From contig DPMX01000016.1 in assembly GCA_003540955.1 (NCBI GenBank), forward strand, positions 1 to 33,970: a DNA stretch of 33,970 bases. Direction: 5' to 3'. Under the pieces are notes generated by a model. That model did no database searches. It was not told the origin of the DNA and saw only the letters and a program-made list of their open reading frames with translations. Position 1 is the stretch's first letter. Each line of letters opens with the position of its first letter. Positions 1 to 8,190 of the stretch are shown here, in pieces. A program made the position numbers and the translations under genes. The DNA comes from Gammaproteobacteria bacterium. GTDB taxonomy: Bacteria > Pseudomonadota > Gammaproteobacteria > Ga0077536.

Positions 1-483
1 CTCATACAGAATAATGCCGCTTGCCACCGATACGTTGAGTGATTCAACCATTCCCATCAGCGGGACATGGAGGCGTACGTCTGCAGCACCCAGCGCTTCG
101 GCAGATAAGCCGTCCAATTCTGACCCAACCACAATGACCGACGGCAAAGTGTAATCTATTGCTCTAAAGTCGACGGTTCCAGGCCCCACGGTCGTCGCCA
201 AAATCCTAAATCCTCGGTTACGGAACGCCGAATAGGCAGCTGCAATCGTCAAATGTTGTCGAACAGTGATCCACTTTTCCGTACCACAGGCAGCCTTATG
301 ATCTAATTTAACGGCCGTTGGATCCGTCGAGATGGCATGGATTTCACCGATTCCCGCACCATCACAAGTCCTTGCCACGGCGCCAAGGTTCCTAGTTTTA
401 TGCACATTCTCCATCGCAATGGTGAGATCTATTTGTCGACGAGACAATGTTCGGACAATCCGTTCAAACCTTCTAGAACCCAC
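1..483 (-). CDS. trmH: tRNA (guanosine-2'-O-)-methyltransferase TrmH, C-terminus cut by window edge
   Basis: SpoU/SPOUT-class methyltransferase expected to make Gm18 in tRNA from S-adenosylmethionine. Translating the minus strand from a GTG at 481-483 gives 161 codons running open to base 1. The protein begins VGSRRFERIVRTLSRRQ, then has MENVHKTRNLGAVARTCD (motif 1), DFRAIDYTLP, and VVGSELDGL and GMVESLNVSVASGIILYE (knot motifs 2 and 3). These follow the remembered E. coli TrmH sequence almost block by block, including the HxxxNxxAxxRT segment that separates TrmH from RlmB. The GTG is preceded by AGGAAG at about 6 bases; the nearby ATG at 502-504 is out of frame. Only the C-terminal tail is missing. 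The start lies 67 bp downstream of the GFA gene on the same strand, so co-transcription is possible. Function is confident; the exact start is less so. Confidence 0.9.
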   Translation of the reverse strand, partial: MGSRRFERIVRTLSRRQIDLTIAMENVHKTRNLGAVARTCDGAGIGEIHAISTDPTAVKLDHKAACGTEKWITVRQHLTIAAAYSAFRNRGFRILATTVGPGTVDFRAIDYTLPSVIVVGSELDGLSAEALGAADVRLHVPLMGMVESLNVSVASGIILYE

Positions 484-550
484 CGATCTTCCTAGCTAAA
501 TACATGATTAAATAAAAACTCTCAAAGCGACGTTGGACGGAGCCTTCCCA

Positions 551-949
551 TTATGATCGAAGACCGACAATTGATTCTTCCCAATTTACCCCATCAAAGG
601 CTTCGATATTCATCCGCGTAACGCTGCCGCGCTTCACGCATCTCGCATTGACACTGTAAGCGTTTGGGTGAGATCGTGGGATATAAAAGGATTTTATCCC
701 GCAACTAGAACAAAATAGATGTTGCGCGGTTTGTGTATTAAACGTGTAGCTAGTTAGGATTTTATCGCCAGATAAGAGAGAAAAATCGTTAGCATCTACA
801 ATCAGATGCAGGAATCCGCTCATAGAGCAAACGCTACAATTACAATCAATTACTGTAATATTTGGAGGTGCCAGGAACTCGAACTGGACTGCTCCACAGT
901 GACAACCACCATAATGAACAACTTTATGATCGGCGGTCGATGTATTCAT
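551..949 (-). CDS. GFA/CENP-V fold zinc-binding protein
   Basis: Member of the glutathione-dependent formaldehyde-activating enzyme (GFA) fold family, small beta-sheet proteins that bind two zinc ions through cysteines. In the 132-residue form the cysteines are in family order: CHC (C16, C18), CNCSVC (C36, C38, C41) and CSSCG (C80, C83). An in-frame start 29 codons further upstream exists, but the ATG at 947-949 is preferred. It overlaps the stop of the upstream nrtS-like gene as ATGA, has GGAG about 11 bases upstream, and puts the first CxC motif near the N-terminus as is usual. Most GFA-fold proteins do not have proven formaldehyde activity, so the substrate is unknown; binding of glutathione or another thiol adduct is only an inference from the family. 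It is translationally coupled to the membrane protein before it. Confidence 0.85.
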   Translation of the reverse strand: MNTSTADHKVVHYGGCHCGAVQFEFLAPPNITVIDCNCSVCSMSGFLHLIVDANDFSLLSGDKILTSYTFNTQTAQHLFCSSCGIKSFYIPRSHPNAYSVNARCVKRGSVTRMNIEAFDGVNWEESIVGLRS

Positions 950-1173
950 TTTCTGGATTGCTCCATTATTGCGCTCACAGAAGCATAGCTTGAAACGCAG
1001 TATGGAACACAATAGGTCAGAGCGATCTTTATCCACGCATTGAAATCAAGAGAATAAGGATACAACCTATCCCAATAATTTATTAGTACAAGTAACGTAC
1101 CGACGATTACGGCCACTGTTAGTGAACGCAGCACAACGTCGGCGCGGAACAAAATAGTAAGCCAAGGTTTCAT
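946..1173 (-). CDS. nrtS: NrtS-like small membrane protein (putative nitrate/nitrite transporter)
   Basis: A 75-residue inner-membrane protein. It shows two hydrophobic segments, about residues 16-33 and 45-66, the second ending in YCVPYCVSSYASV. That tail and the first segment (RSLTVAVIVGTLLVLIN) match the pattern I remember for the NrtS family, small proteins shown in cyanobacteria to transport nitrate and nitrite. The stop codon overlaps the ATG of the GFA gene (ATGA), so the two are one translational unit. No strong Shine-Dalgarno is visible before the ATG at 1171-1173; a TATAAT lies only about 25 bases upstream, so the leader may be very short. The family call rests on motif memory; the transported ion is inferred. 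Confidence 0.72.
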   Translation of the reverse strand: MKPWLTILFRADVVLRSLTVAVIVGTLLVLINYWDRLYPYSLDFNAWIKIALTYCVPYCVSSYASVSAIMEQSRK

Positions 1174-1342
1174 TGCGATAAAAACGAAATCTCTATAATT
1201 ATAAGCAAAGGAATTTCATCCCTCTGCGCACTTTGAATGAATTAGTATAATCTCTCCATTGGGCGCCAAACAGAACGCTGACATACGGCTGAAAATAGAG
1301 CTTATTAAAACCCTATAACTGCTAGCGTATTCGTCAAATATC
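1174..1342. promoter_or_regulatory. Divergent intergenic region with two -10-like boxes
   Basis: The 169 bp between the leftward nrtS-like gene and the rightward ABC transporter operon must hold promoters for both. A perfect TATAAT reads on the minus strand at 1198-1203, facing nrtS, and another on the plus strand at 1246-1251, facing the ABC operon (leader of about 90 bases). Neither has a convincing TTGACA-like -35 box at 16-18 bp, so both are only candidates. The ABC ATPase start at 1343 has no clear Shine-Dalgarno. Confidence 0.3.
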
Positions 1343-2260
1343 ATGATCGAAGTTCGCAATCTAATCTTTGAATATCCTGGCCATCGTGCAATCGACGACG
1401 TTAGTTTTTCAATCGAAACTGATAGCGTTACCGCCTTAGTCGGGCCAAACGGTGCCGGGAAAACAACGTTAATGCGTTGTTTATGCGGCCTCGAGCGGCC
1501 ATTATCTGGCGACATTTTTGTTGCCGGCATAGATGTCATCAAAGACCCGCGACGTTCGCATAAGACAATTGGGTATCTTGCAGACACTTTTGGCTTATAC
1601 GACGAACTGCAGGTTAGGCAATGCCTACGTTATGCTGCCGAAGCCAATGGTGTGAAAAACCAAATTGACATCTCCGTAACCCAAACCGCAGAGCGACTTA
1701 ACCTAACGGATCGCCTCACGCAAAGGGTTGGCGGGTTATCACGTGGTCTGCGTCAGAGGGTCGCGATAGGCCAGGCAATAATACATGAGCCTCGTGTTTT
1801 AATACTCGACGAGCCCGCCTCTGGCCTCGATCCAGAGGCACGCCATGATTTAGCGGAACTAATCAAAATCCTAAAGGTATCTGGCATGACTTCTCTAGTG
1901 TCGTCTCACATTCTGGCAGAGCTTGGAGCTTATGCAACCGAGATGCTCATGCTACGTGATGGTCAGATCATCGAACAACGACTGCTAGGAAAACAGACCG
2001 AGAGTCGCCGGCATATATCAATTGAACTTCTCACAGCCAACCCCGCAATCGCCGAAATGCTTTCGACAAGACCCGAGGTCCACTCGGTTAACACTGATGG
2101 TGCTCGGATAATCTGCGAGGTATCGGGTGGCAACCATACACAGCAGCGATTACTCGCTACGCTGGTCGCAGCCGATGCGGCGGTCGTAAATTTTTCGACT
2201 GTTGAACAAGACCTACAGCGCTCGTACCTGGATAGTATAAGGCAACGACAAACCAAATGA
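1343..2260 (+). CDS. ABC transporter ATP-binding protein (ABC-2/exporter type)
   Basis: 305-residue ATPase subunit that would power a membrane exporter. It has Walker A GPNGAGKTT (34-42), signature LSRGLRQ (132-138), Walker B VLILDE (152-157) with ASGLDP after it, and the switch histidine in SSH (187-189). A C-terminal extension of about 90 residues (from ~215) contains an alternating-strand region common in drug, lipid and NatA/CcmA-like exporter ATPases. Signature Q is kept, but the usual LSGGQ is replaced by LSRGLRQ, a variant typical of this subfamily. The ATG at 1343 gives an N-terminus (MIEVRNLIFEYPG) that fits the family. The stop overlaps the permease ATG (ATGA at 2257-2260), so the two are coupled. 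No substrate-binding protein or membrane-fusion gene is nearby; the exported substrate is unknown. Confidence 0.93.
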   Translation: MIEVRNLIFEYPGHRAIDDVSFSIETDSVTALVGPNGAGKTTLMRCLCGLERPLSGDIFVAGIDVIKDPRRSHKTIGYLADTFGLYDELQVRQCLRYAAEANGVKNQIDISVTQTAERLNLTDRLTQRVGGLSRGLRQRVAIGQAIIHEPRVLILDEPASGLDPEARHDLAELIKILKVSGMTSLVSSHILAELGAYATEMLMLRDGQIIEQRLLGKQTESRRHISIELLTANPAIAEMLSTRPEVHSVNTDGARIICEVSGGNHTQQRLLATLVAADAAVVNFSTVEQDLQRSYLDSIRQRQTK

Positions 2261-3588
2261 TCTTAAACCCTGAATTGCGGCGCAATCTTCTCCTCGAGTG
2301 TAATACACATAGGTTTATTTTGGTTGGTGGCGTTCTCACAGGAGTATTCACGCTGGTCAGTCTGTTCAATCCAAACGGCTCTGGAAACCTTGCCGCTAAT
2401 GTAGGCCTTGTTATCTTCGTGTTGACGACAATGGTGTGGGGCAGTCACCGGGCGGGAGAATCTTTACTCGATGAACTTCGCGCGCGAACCTGGGATGCAC
2501 AGCGCATGTCTGCATTAAGCCCCTGGTCGATGACGTGGGGCAAGCTAGCCGGCGCGACAGTAATACCTTGGTTCGCAGGGAGTATTTCACTTTGCGTTTA
2601 TTTCTTCGGGCGGCAAGGAGCGACCGTCTTCGAGCGGATGGAGATAATCGCAACCTGTGTTGCCGCGGGAATCCTCGTTCAATCCCTAAGCCTTATCGGT
2701 GCACTGGTAGGTACCCATGTCGACAAACATGGGAAAAGTACACTGACGAGCTGGGCTACCGTTGGCATTCTAGCTTTGCTGTACGCTTATTTTTCCATTT
2801 ACTACAAATCTACCGATGAAATTCTGTGGTATGGAACGTCCTATAACCATACTAACTTTCTCACCGCTTCGGTGTTCGCATTGGCTGTGTGGAACTCCGT
2901 TGGTGCCTATCGATTAATGTGCATGGAACTTGCAATCGCTACAAAGCCATGGGCGTGGATCGGTTTTGTGCTATACCTAACTATCTATTTTACCGGCGCA
3001 TATATCCCGGCCGACTGCCCACTCCCACGGGCAATCGGACTAGCGGCGGCAATAGGGTTGGTCGTATCTATTGGCGCGACCTATCTTTCTGCATTCGCGC
3101 TATATCGCGATCCTCTGACGTTTCGACGCCTTAAAACCTACGTCAGGAATAAGACACACCGAGAGCTTTTTGAAGACGTTCCGATCTGGATGGCGTCCTT
3201 AGCCGTGGCTGCACTGTGCATGCTCGTTTGCGTTGCTATGCATTTTGCGCCTGAGTATTCCTCACTACGAATCGAAAATGTAAGGTTAGGAGCTATCGCG
3301 ATATGGTTATACGCGATACGTGACCTCACCGTGTTGTTTTATTTTACCTATAGGGGAACGAGTAGGAGTGTAGAATCCTCGACAGTAATACTTCTCGCGC
3401 TTTTGTATTGGGCACTACCAAGTATTCTTGAATCTATGGGCCTACAAAAACTGAGCTGGCTGCTCCGCCCGCCAATATGGGATCAGCCGATCCCATCCAT
3501 AGTCATCATTGGTGTGCAAGTGCTTATCTTTAGTGCACTTTGCTTACGACGTTATCGGCAACATATTTCACCATTGAGATTCAGCTAA
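2257..3588 (+). CDS. ABC transporter permease
   Basis: 443-residue polytopic membrane protein, the partner of the ATPase it overlaps by four bases. I see about ten or more hydrophobic segments, for example near residues 22-38, 47-62, 98-115, 131-150, 168-185, 205-220, 232-250, 262-285, 310-330, 345-360, 378-390 and 415-432. A cytoplasmic loop after the second segment (RAGESLLDELRARTWDAQRMSALSP, residues ~67-91) resembles the coupling region of ABC-2 type permeases that remodel or export lipids and polysaccharides. No catalytic motif is expected. It is longer than simple six-helix ABC-2 permeases and may represent a fused two-bundle form. Its 3' end overlaps the convergent TraB gene by 8 bp. 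Substrate unknown. Confidence 0.85.
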   Translation: MILNPELRRNLLLECNTHRFILVGGVLTGVFTLVSLFNPNGSGNLAANVGLVIFVLTTMVWGSHRAGESLLDELRARTWDAQRMSALSPWSMTWGKLAGATVIPWFAGSISLCVYFFGRQGATVFERMEIIATCVAAGILVQSLSLIGALVGTHVDKHGKSTLTSWATVGILALLYAYFSIYYKSTDEILWYGTSYNHTNFLTASVFALAVWNSVGAYRLMCMELAIATKPWAWIGFVLYLTIYFTGAYIPADCPLPRAIGLAAAIGLVVSIGATYLSAFALYRDPLTFRRLKTYVRNKTHRELFEDVPIWMASLAVAALCMLVCVAMHFAPEYSSLRIENVRLGAIAIWLYAIRDLTVLFYFTYRGTSRSVESSTVILLALLYWALPSILESMGLQKLSWLLRPPIWDQPIPSIVIIGVQVLIFSALCLRRYRQHISPLRFS

Positions 3589-4789
3589 AAAGGTGCTGAC
3601 CGATACGAAACCCTGCTAAGTAGGTCCCCACTGCCGAACCGATCGTGGAAAATACAAATACAAGCAATGTTCGGGCGACACGGTTATGACGCCAACCACG
3701 AAAGCTCGATGTATCGCGACGTAAAGTCGAAAAATCCCCAACAGTGGGTTTGCGAATATAGCTTTCCACCAATGCTGTAACGAAACCTGCCCCAATCGTT
3801 GGATTGAGTGAGGTTATAGGTGCTGCGACAAAGGCGCTGACAACGGTAAATACGTGGCCCCCAGCAATCCCCGCCCCCAATGCAGATAATCCGCCATTTA
3901 TAACAACCCATTCGACAACAAGCGTCCAGCCTAGCGCCGGACTACGTTGAAATCCAATTGCGAATCCGACGACTACAAAAGCCACAATTAGCCCTGGAAT
4001 CCACTTGACCCACTTGCGGCCTGCAGGGATCTGAGCAAGTTCATCGATAATTTCACCGGGGTCACTATCATTAATAAGCAAACTAGCTTCTAACCCTTTT
4101 AGATGACCAGCCCCAACGACCGCAAGTATACGCCGAGGCTTACCGGCCGCTAGTTGCCTAAGTTTCGCCGCCATAAATTGATCACGTTCAGCAATCAATG
4201 GCTCGTAGATTTCAGAGGCGGTTTCTGAAAACTGGACCAACGTAGTCTCCAGTAAATCCCCCTGTTTAAGCTTCTCAACAGCTTCCTCATCGATGTCCTC
4301 GTCCATTACGACGCTCGTAATCAGACCCGAAAACAAATAGACGCGCCGCCACCACGGAATGTTTCGGTAAACGCGTTTCAGTGTCGTACCAATTTCTCGA
4401 TCGATTAATTCAAGCAGACAACCTTTGTCCCGCGCTTTATCTATCGCAACGCGCATTTCGGCACCCGGTTCTATACCAAATTGGTCTGCTATTCGCTGCT
4501 GAAATGCGCCGATAGCCAGCATTGCACTCACCATCGGCGCTCGACCAGTTTTTATCACCTGGAACAGATCCATCCTCTGCAAAGCCTCTGGTTCTTCAAA
4601 GGCCCTGTAACGACTATCACACAGTTCGATCGCAACTACCTCCCACTTACCCGTGGAAATTTCGTGTTCAACCGCTTCCGCACTAATACGCGAGACATGT
4701 GCAGTACCAAGGAGCCGGATAGATGTTTCACCAAGTTTTATGTCAACAAAAGGTTGTTCAGCCGGGAACATATTCTCGCGTTTATCCAA
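3581..4789 (-). CDS. TraB/PrgY family membrane protein
   Basis: 402-residue member of the TraB family, named from the enterococcal pheromone-shutdown protein and related to the TIKI/GumN fold. The N-terminal domain has GTAHVS (28-33), VVAIELCDSRYRAF (51-64) and, further on, AVVGAGHLKGLE, the conserved GxxH elements thought to build the active site of this metalloprotease-like fold. The C-terminal ~150 residues hold about four membrane segments (WIPGLIVAFVVVGFAIGF; the glycine-rich SALGAGIAGGHVF region; PTIGAGFVTALVE; ARTLLVFVFSTIGSAVGTYL). The start is a TTG at 4787-4789 with a strong AGGGGG seven bases upstream; the next in-frame ATG is six codons later and has no such signal. Bacterial function is largely unproven; it could be a membrane peptidase or a signalling-peptide binder. 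Confidence 0.87.
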   Translation of the reverse strand: MDKRENMFPAEQPFVDIKLGETSIRLLGTAHVSRISAEAVEHEISTGKWEVVAIELCDSRYRAFEEPEALQRMDLFQVIKTGRAPMVSAMLAIGAFQQRIADQFGIEPGAEMRVAIDKARDKGCLLELIDREIGTTLKRVYRNIPWWRRVYLFSGLITSVVMDEDIDEEAVEKLKQGDLLETTLVQFSETASEIYEPLIAERDQFMAAKLRQLAAGKPRRILAVVGAGHLKGLEASLLINDSDPGEIIDELAQIPAGRKWVKWIPGLIVAFVVVGFAIGFQRSPALGWTLVVEWVVINGGLSALGAGIAGGHVFTVVSAFVAAPITSLNPTIGAGFVTALVESYIRKPTVGDFSTLRRDTSSFRGWRHNRVARTLLVFVFSTIGSAVGTYLAGFRIGQHLFS

Positions 4790-5116
4790 TGGTCCCCCTA
4801 AATCTATTTCTTGTTTCTACGGACGATTACTTTTGGTAAGGCCAACATACCGCGTCGCTCCACACCTTCACGTTCGCTCCGTCACCCACCACGCTCAGCT
4901 GGCACAACAAATCTCTCGCCAAGTAAACGTGCCATGCCTTGAGTTGCGGATATCTGTACCCGTTTTCCTACGACTGAAATGGGTACCCATCCGAAACACA
5001 ATCCCACATTTTCATACAAGCGCGTTAGAATCCAACCATATTATTTTAAAACCTTTGGACAGGACAGGGTACTCTCTAATACTTTGCGATTCTGACCTAA
5101 TTTAATAGAGATCTAT
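4790..5116. promoter_or_regulatory. 327-bp divergent intergenic region between traB-like gene and rep
   Basis: No convincing gene on either strand. The only open stretches are out of context and lack a Shine-Dalgarno; one covers 32 codons on the minus strand beginning MGTHFSRRK. A candidate rightward promoter for rep is TTGGAC at 5055-5060 and TAATAC at 5077-5082, 16 bp apart, which would start transcription near 5089 and leave a leader of about 28 bases. A short AT-rich run (TATTATTTTAAAA, 5038-5050) lies just upstream. The leftward traB-like gene should also be driven from here, but I see no clear box for it. No strong hairpin or repeat stands out. Confidence 0.3.
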
Positions 5117-7111
5117 GTGACAACATTAAATTCCCGTCAACGCGACGCAGTCCGCTACATAGACGGCCCACTTCTTGTCCTTGCGGGCGCGGGGAGTGGT
5201 AAAACTAGCGTAATTACCGAAAAAATCTCATCTCTGATAAAGCGAGCTGTCCTCGAGCCCGAACAGATCGCTGCGATAACTTTCACTAACAAAGCAGCAA
5301 ACGAAATGCGCAGTCGGCTAAAGCGAAAACAAATCGATTCTAAGCCTTGGATCTCGACATTTCACACTCTCGGGTTGCGGGTATTCCGGCACGAATTCAA
5401 CAAACTCCAGTACCGTCCTGGATTCTCAATCGTGGACAGCAAAGACTGCGAAAACCTAATTGCGGATATCCTACGAAGATCGACAGCCGACGACATGCCG
5501 GAGATCCGTGCGATCCAAGCTAAGATCTCTGGGTTCAAATCATCACTTCTGACACCACAAACCCTAACATTAGATGGAGCGGATTCTATAACCCGAATTG
5601 CGGCTGAATGCTACACCCAGTATGACAAGACCCTCAAGATCTATAATGCAGTCGACTTCGACGACCTAATTATGCGGCCAGTTATGCTACTACAGACAGA
5701 TTCGGTTGCCCGAACTTTTTGGCAAAATGAGATCCGTTATCTCCTAGTAGACGAGTACCAAGATACGAACCTCTCACAATACGAGTTCATTCGCTTACTA
5801 GTTGGAGAGGAAGGTATGTTCACCGTAGTTGGGGACGACGATCAGTCGATCTACGCTTGGCGTGGTGCAAGACCTGAAAACTTGGTTACATTACAGACGG
5901 ATTTTCCTAAGCTCAAAGTCGTAAAACTCGAGCAAAATTACCGATCAGTTGGGACGATTTTGAACGCCGCTAACCACTTAATTTCAAACAACCCTCATGC
6001 TTTTTCCAAAAGGCTTTGGAGTGAACGCGGTCACGGCAAGAAAATTCTAGTCAACGCAGCCAAAGATGAACATGACGAAGTCGACTTTATCGCTAATAAG
6101 ATTTTACACGCGCGGATGGTAAAGGGTCACAAATTTAATGACTACGCTGTATTAATTCGTAATAACCATCAAGCACGTTTATTTGAAAGTGCATTTCGCG
6201 CACGTGAAATCCCGTATGTACTTTCCGGTGGACACTCGTTCTTCGACTATACCGAGATAAAAGATCTGATATGCTACCTACGCGTTATCGCAAACCCAGA
6301 TGACGACAGTGCACTGCTAAGGATTATTAATACACCTCGACGCGGCATCGGCACAAATACGGTCCAAAAACTTATCTCCGGCGCTGGGAAACTGGGTTTA
6401 CGGTTAGTTTCCGCCGGTTGCGCTCCGACTTTCCACTCAGACCTCTCGATTCAATCCTCAAAACATCTTGCTGAGTTCTTTTCTTGGATCACGGGACTAC
6501 AGAAACTCGCCGAATACGAAGCACCGGCGACTCTTGCTGACCGCCTGATTAAAGATATTGATTATCAGGACTGGATTCGTAAAACCAGCAAATCCGAGGA
6601 CGACGCTAAAAAGCGGACCGATAATATTGATGAATTAGTAAACTGGATTAGGAGAATTCAATCTAACGATGTACCAAAATCACTTCCCGACGTTGTTGCT
6701 GCTCTCACCCTATTCGATATCGTCGATCGCCAAGAAGAAGATGAAACTGGTGACAACGTCGCTCTGATGACACTGCATGCTGCCAAAGGTTTAGAATTCC
6801 CGCATGTGTTTCTCGCTGGATTTGAAGAAAATATCCTGCCACACAAATCTAGTACTGAAACCGAAGCGATAGAGGAAGAACGTCGGGTCGCTTATGTCGG
6901 GATTACCCGTGCGCAACTTTCTTTAGCGTTATCGTTTGCACGCTCACGGCGTCGATACGGACAGATCGAACGTTGCGAACCTAGTCGCTTCATTGCCGAG
7001 CTCCCGAAAGACGACCTAGCCTGGGTGGGAGAAAACGACACTAGCGCAAGCGGCCGTCTTGTCGGTACAAATACCTTATCGTCACTAAAAGAAATGTTAA
7101 AAACCTCATAG
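5117..7111 (+). CDS. rep: ATP-dependent DNA helicase Rep
   Basis: Superfamily 1A 3'-5' DNA helicase that helps replication forks past protein blocks and supports restart. All SF1 motifs are visible: Walker A AGAGSGKT (23-30), Ia ITFTNKAANEM (54-64), Ib STFHTLGL (80-87), II DEYQDTN (212-218), III GDDDQSIYAWRGA (239-251), IV NYRS, V MTLHAAKGLEF, VI YVGITRAQ. The length of 664 residues matches Rep (about 670) rather than UvrD (about 720). Stretches such as QNEIRYLLVDEYQDTN, SGGHSFF and ETEAIEEERRVAYVGITRAQ match Rep specifically, and the tail DDLAWVGEN...LSSLKEML follows the Rep C-terminus. The start is GTG at 5117 with a weak AGAG upstream; it aligns with the Rep N-terminus (MRLNPGQQQAV). Family assignment is very secure. 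Confidence 0.96.
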   Translation: MTTLNSRQRDAVRYIDGPLLVLAGAGSGKTSVITEKISSLIKRAVLEPEQIAAITFTNKAANEMRSRLKRKQIDSKPWISTFHTLGLRVFRHEFNKLQYRPGFSIVDSKDCENLIADILRRSTADDMPEIRAIQAKISGFKSSLLTPQTLTLDGADSITRIAAECYTQYDKTLKIYNAVDFDDLIMRPVMLLQTDSVARTFWQNEIRYLLVDEYQDTNLSQYEFIRLLVGEEGMFTVVGDDDQSIYAWRGARPENLVTLQTDFPKLKVVKLEQNYRSVGTILNAANHLISNNPHAFSKRLWSERGHGKKILVNAAKDEHDEVDFIANKILHARMVKGHKFNDYAVLIRNNHQARLFESAFRAREIPYVLSGGHSFFDYTEIKDLICYLRVIANPDDDSALLRIINTPRRGIGTNTVQKLISGAGKLGLRLVSAGCAPTFHSDLSIQSSKHLAEFFSWITGLQKLAEYEAPATLADRLIKDIDYQDWIRKTSKSEDDAKKRTDNIDELVNWIRRIQSNDVPKSLPDVVAALTLFDIVDRQEEDETGDNVALMTLHAAKGLEFPHVFLAGFEENILPHKSSTETEAIEEERRVAYVGITRAQLSLALSFARSRRRYGQIERCEPSRFIAELPKDDLAWVGENDTSASGRLVGTNTLSSLKEMLKTS

Positions 7112-7258
7112 GCGATGCCCCTCTTTCCTTAGCTACTGAACGGCGCTCAGTGCTGCTTCACGTTCATCAGCGTCTAAATCGCACATGCGACAGTCTTTTG
7201 TCATGGCAAGTGGAGAACGGCTACTCTAAAATAATGTGATGCTGTAGCCCGATCTGGG

Positions 7259-8149
7259 CTAGGATGCTTTACACTTCGAGTCTAACAACCAGTCGCTCAC
7301 ACCAAAATAATCAACTTTAGAACCACCTGACAGTCCTCGGAAATCGAACAACTCCGTATCTGCTAAATGCGACGGTGAAACTGATTGCAGACTCCGGAAA
7401 ATATTTTCTAAACGTCCCGGATGCTCTAACTCCCACCTAGTCAACATCTTTTTGATTTGAACGCGCTGTAAATGTTTTTGATTACCGCATAGGTTGCACG
7501 GAATGATCGGGTAGTTTCGGAAAATTGAGTAATTCTCTATATCTGCCTCGCTGCAATAAGCGAGTGGTCGTATGACGACATTCTTACCGTCATCACTACG
7601 TAACTTCGGTGGCATTGCTTTTAACCGAGATCCGAAAAACATGTTCAAAAAAAATGTTTCAATGATATCGTCTCGGTGGTGCCCAAGGGCTATTTTGTTA
7701 ACGCCATGTTTTTCGGCGAATGTATACAATATTCCACGTCGAAAGCGAGAGCAAGCACTACACATTGTCTTACCTTTGGCTACTACCCGCTTTACAACGC
7801 TATACGTGTCTTGCTCGATTATATGATATTCAATACCAAGGTCGTCGAGATACTTTGGCAGTACATGCTGCGGGAATCCGGGTTGCTTTTGGTCAAGGTT
7901 AACAGCGATCAGATCAAAACTGACTGGGGCCTTCCTCTTTAAACTAAGTAATAGATCTAGCATTGTGTAGGAGTCTTTCCCACCTGATAGGCAAACCATG
8001 AGTTTGTCCCCCGCCTCAATCATGGAAAAATCGGCGATTGCCCGGCCGACATTCCGACGGAGCTTTTTTTGCAGTTTATTGACGTTTATTTTTAATCTCG
8101 ATTTAACCATCGCATTATTGAGGAGATTTACCGCACCAAAGTAAGTCAC
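7259..8149 (-). CDS. ttcA: tRNA 2-thiocytidine(32) synthetase TtcA
   Basis: Cytoplasmic iron-sulfur enzyme that thiolates C32 of certain tRNAs using ATP and a sulfur donor. The PP-loop SGGKDS is at 55-60. The cluster-binding cysteines are in CSAC (C130, C133) and PCNLCG (C218, C221). The adenylation-region motif GHHRDDIIETFFLN (156-169) and IRPLAYCSE (193-201) are as in E. coli TtcA. Length 296 is close to the usual ~310. The start is uncertain: GTG at 8147-8149 has AAGG four bases away, while an ATG 13 codons later (8108-8110) has no Shine-Dalgarno; the family usually has a ~40-residue lead before the PP-loop domain, which favours the longer form. A six-base stem (7245-7250/7256-7261) overlaps the stop codon but has no U-tract. 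Confidence 0.95.
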   Translation of the reverse strand: MTYFGAVNLLNNAMVKSRLKINVNKLQKKLRRNVGRAIADFSMIEAGDKLMVCLSGGKDSYTMLDLLLSLKRKAPVSFDLIAVNLDQKQPGFPQHVLPKYLDDLGIEYHIIEQDTYSVVKRVVAKGKTMCSACSRFRRGILYTFAEKHGVNKIALGHHRDDIIETFFLNMFFGSRLKAMPPKLRSDDGKNVVIRPLAYCSEADIENYSIFRNYPIIPCNLCGNQKHLQRVQIKKMLTRWELEHPGRLENIFRSLQSVSPSHLADTELFDFRGLSGGSKVDYFGVSDWLLDSKCKAS

Positions 8150-8190
8150 GAAACCTTACGACATGTAACAACCAAAATTAATAGACTAGG

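Noticed and set aside
1216..1587. 123-codon minus-strand frame opposite the ABC ATPase start
   Set aside because: Its protein is the antisense of Walker A and the flanking ATPase sequence, with no motif of its own.
4653..5105. 150-codon open frame on the plus strand covering the traB-like 5' end and the following gap
   Set aside because: It is antisense to a well-supported gene for the first third, has no Shine-Dalgarno, and the protein is low in recognisable structure. The rep promoter candidate lies inside it.
5117..7111. Alternative reading as UvrD or PcrA
   Set aside because: Length and motif neighbourhoods fit Rep better, and the C-terminal extension of UvrD is absent.
7245..7261. Six-pair hairpin TAGCCC/GGGCTA at the end of ttcA
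   Set aside because: It overlaps the stop codon and has no T-run on either side, so it is not called as a terminator.
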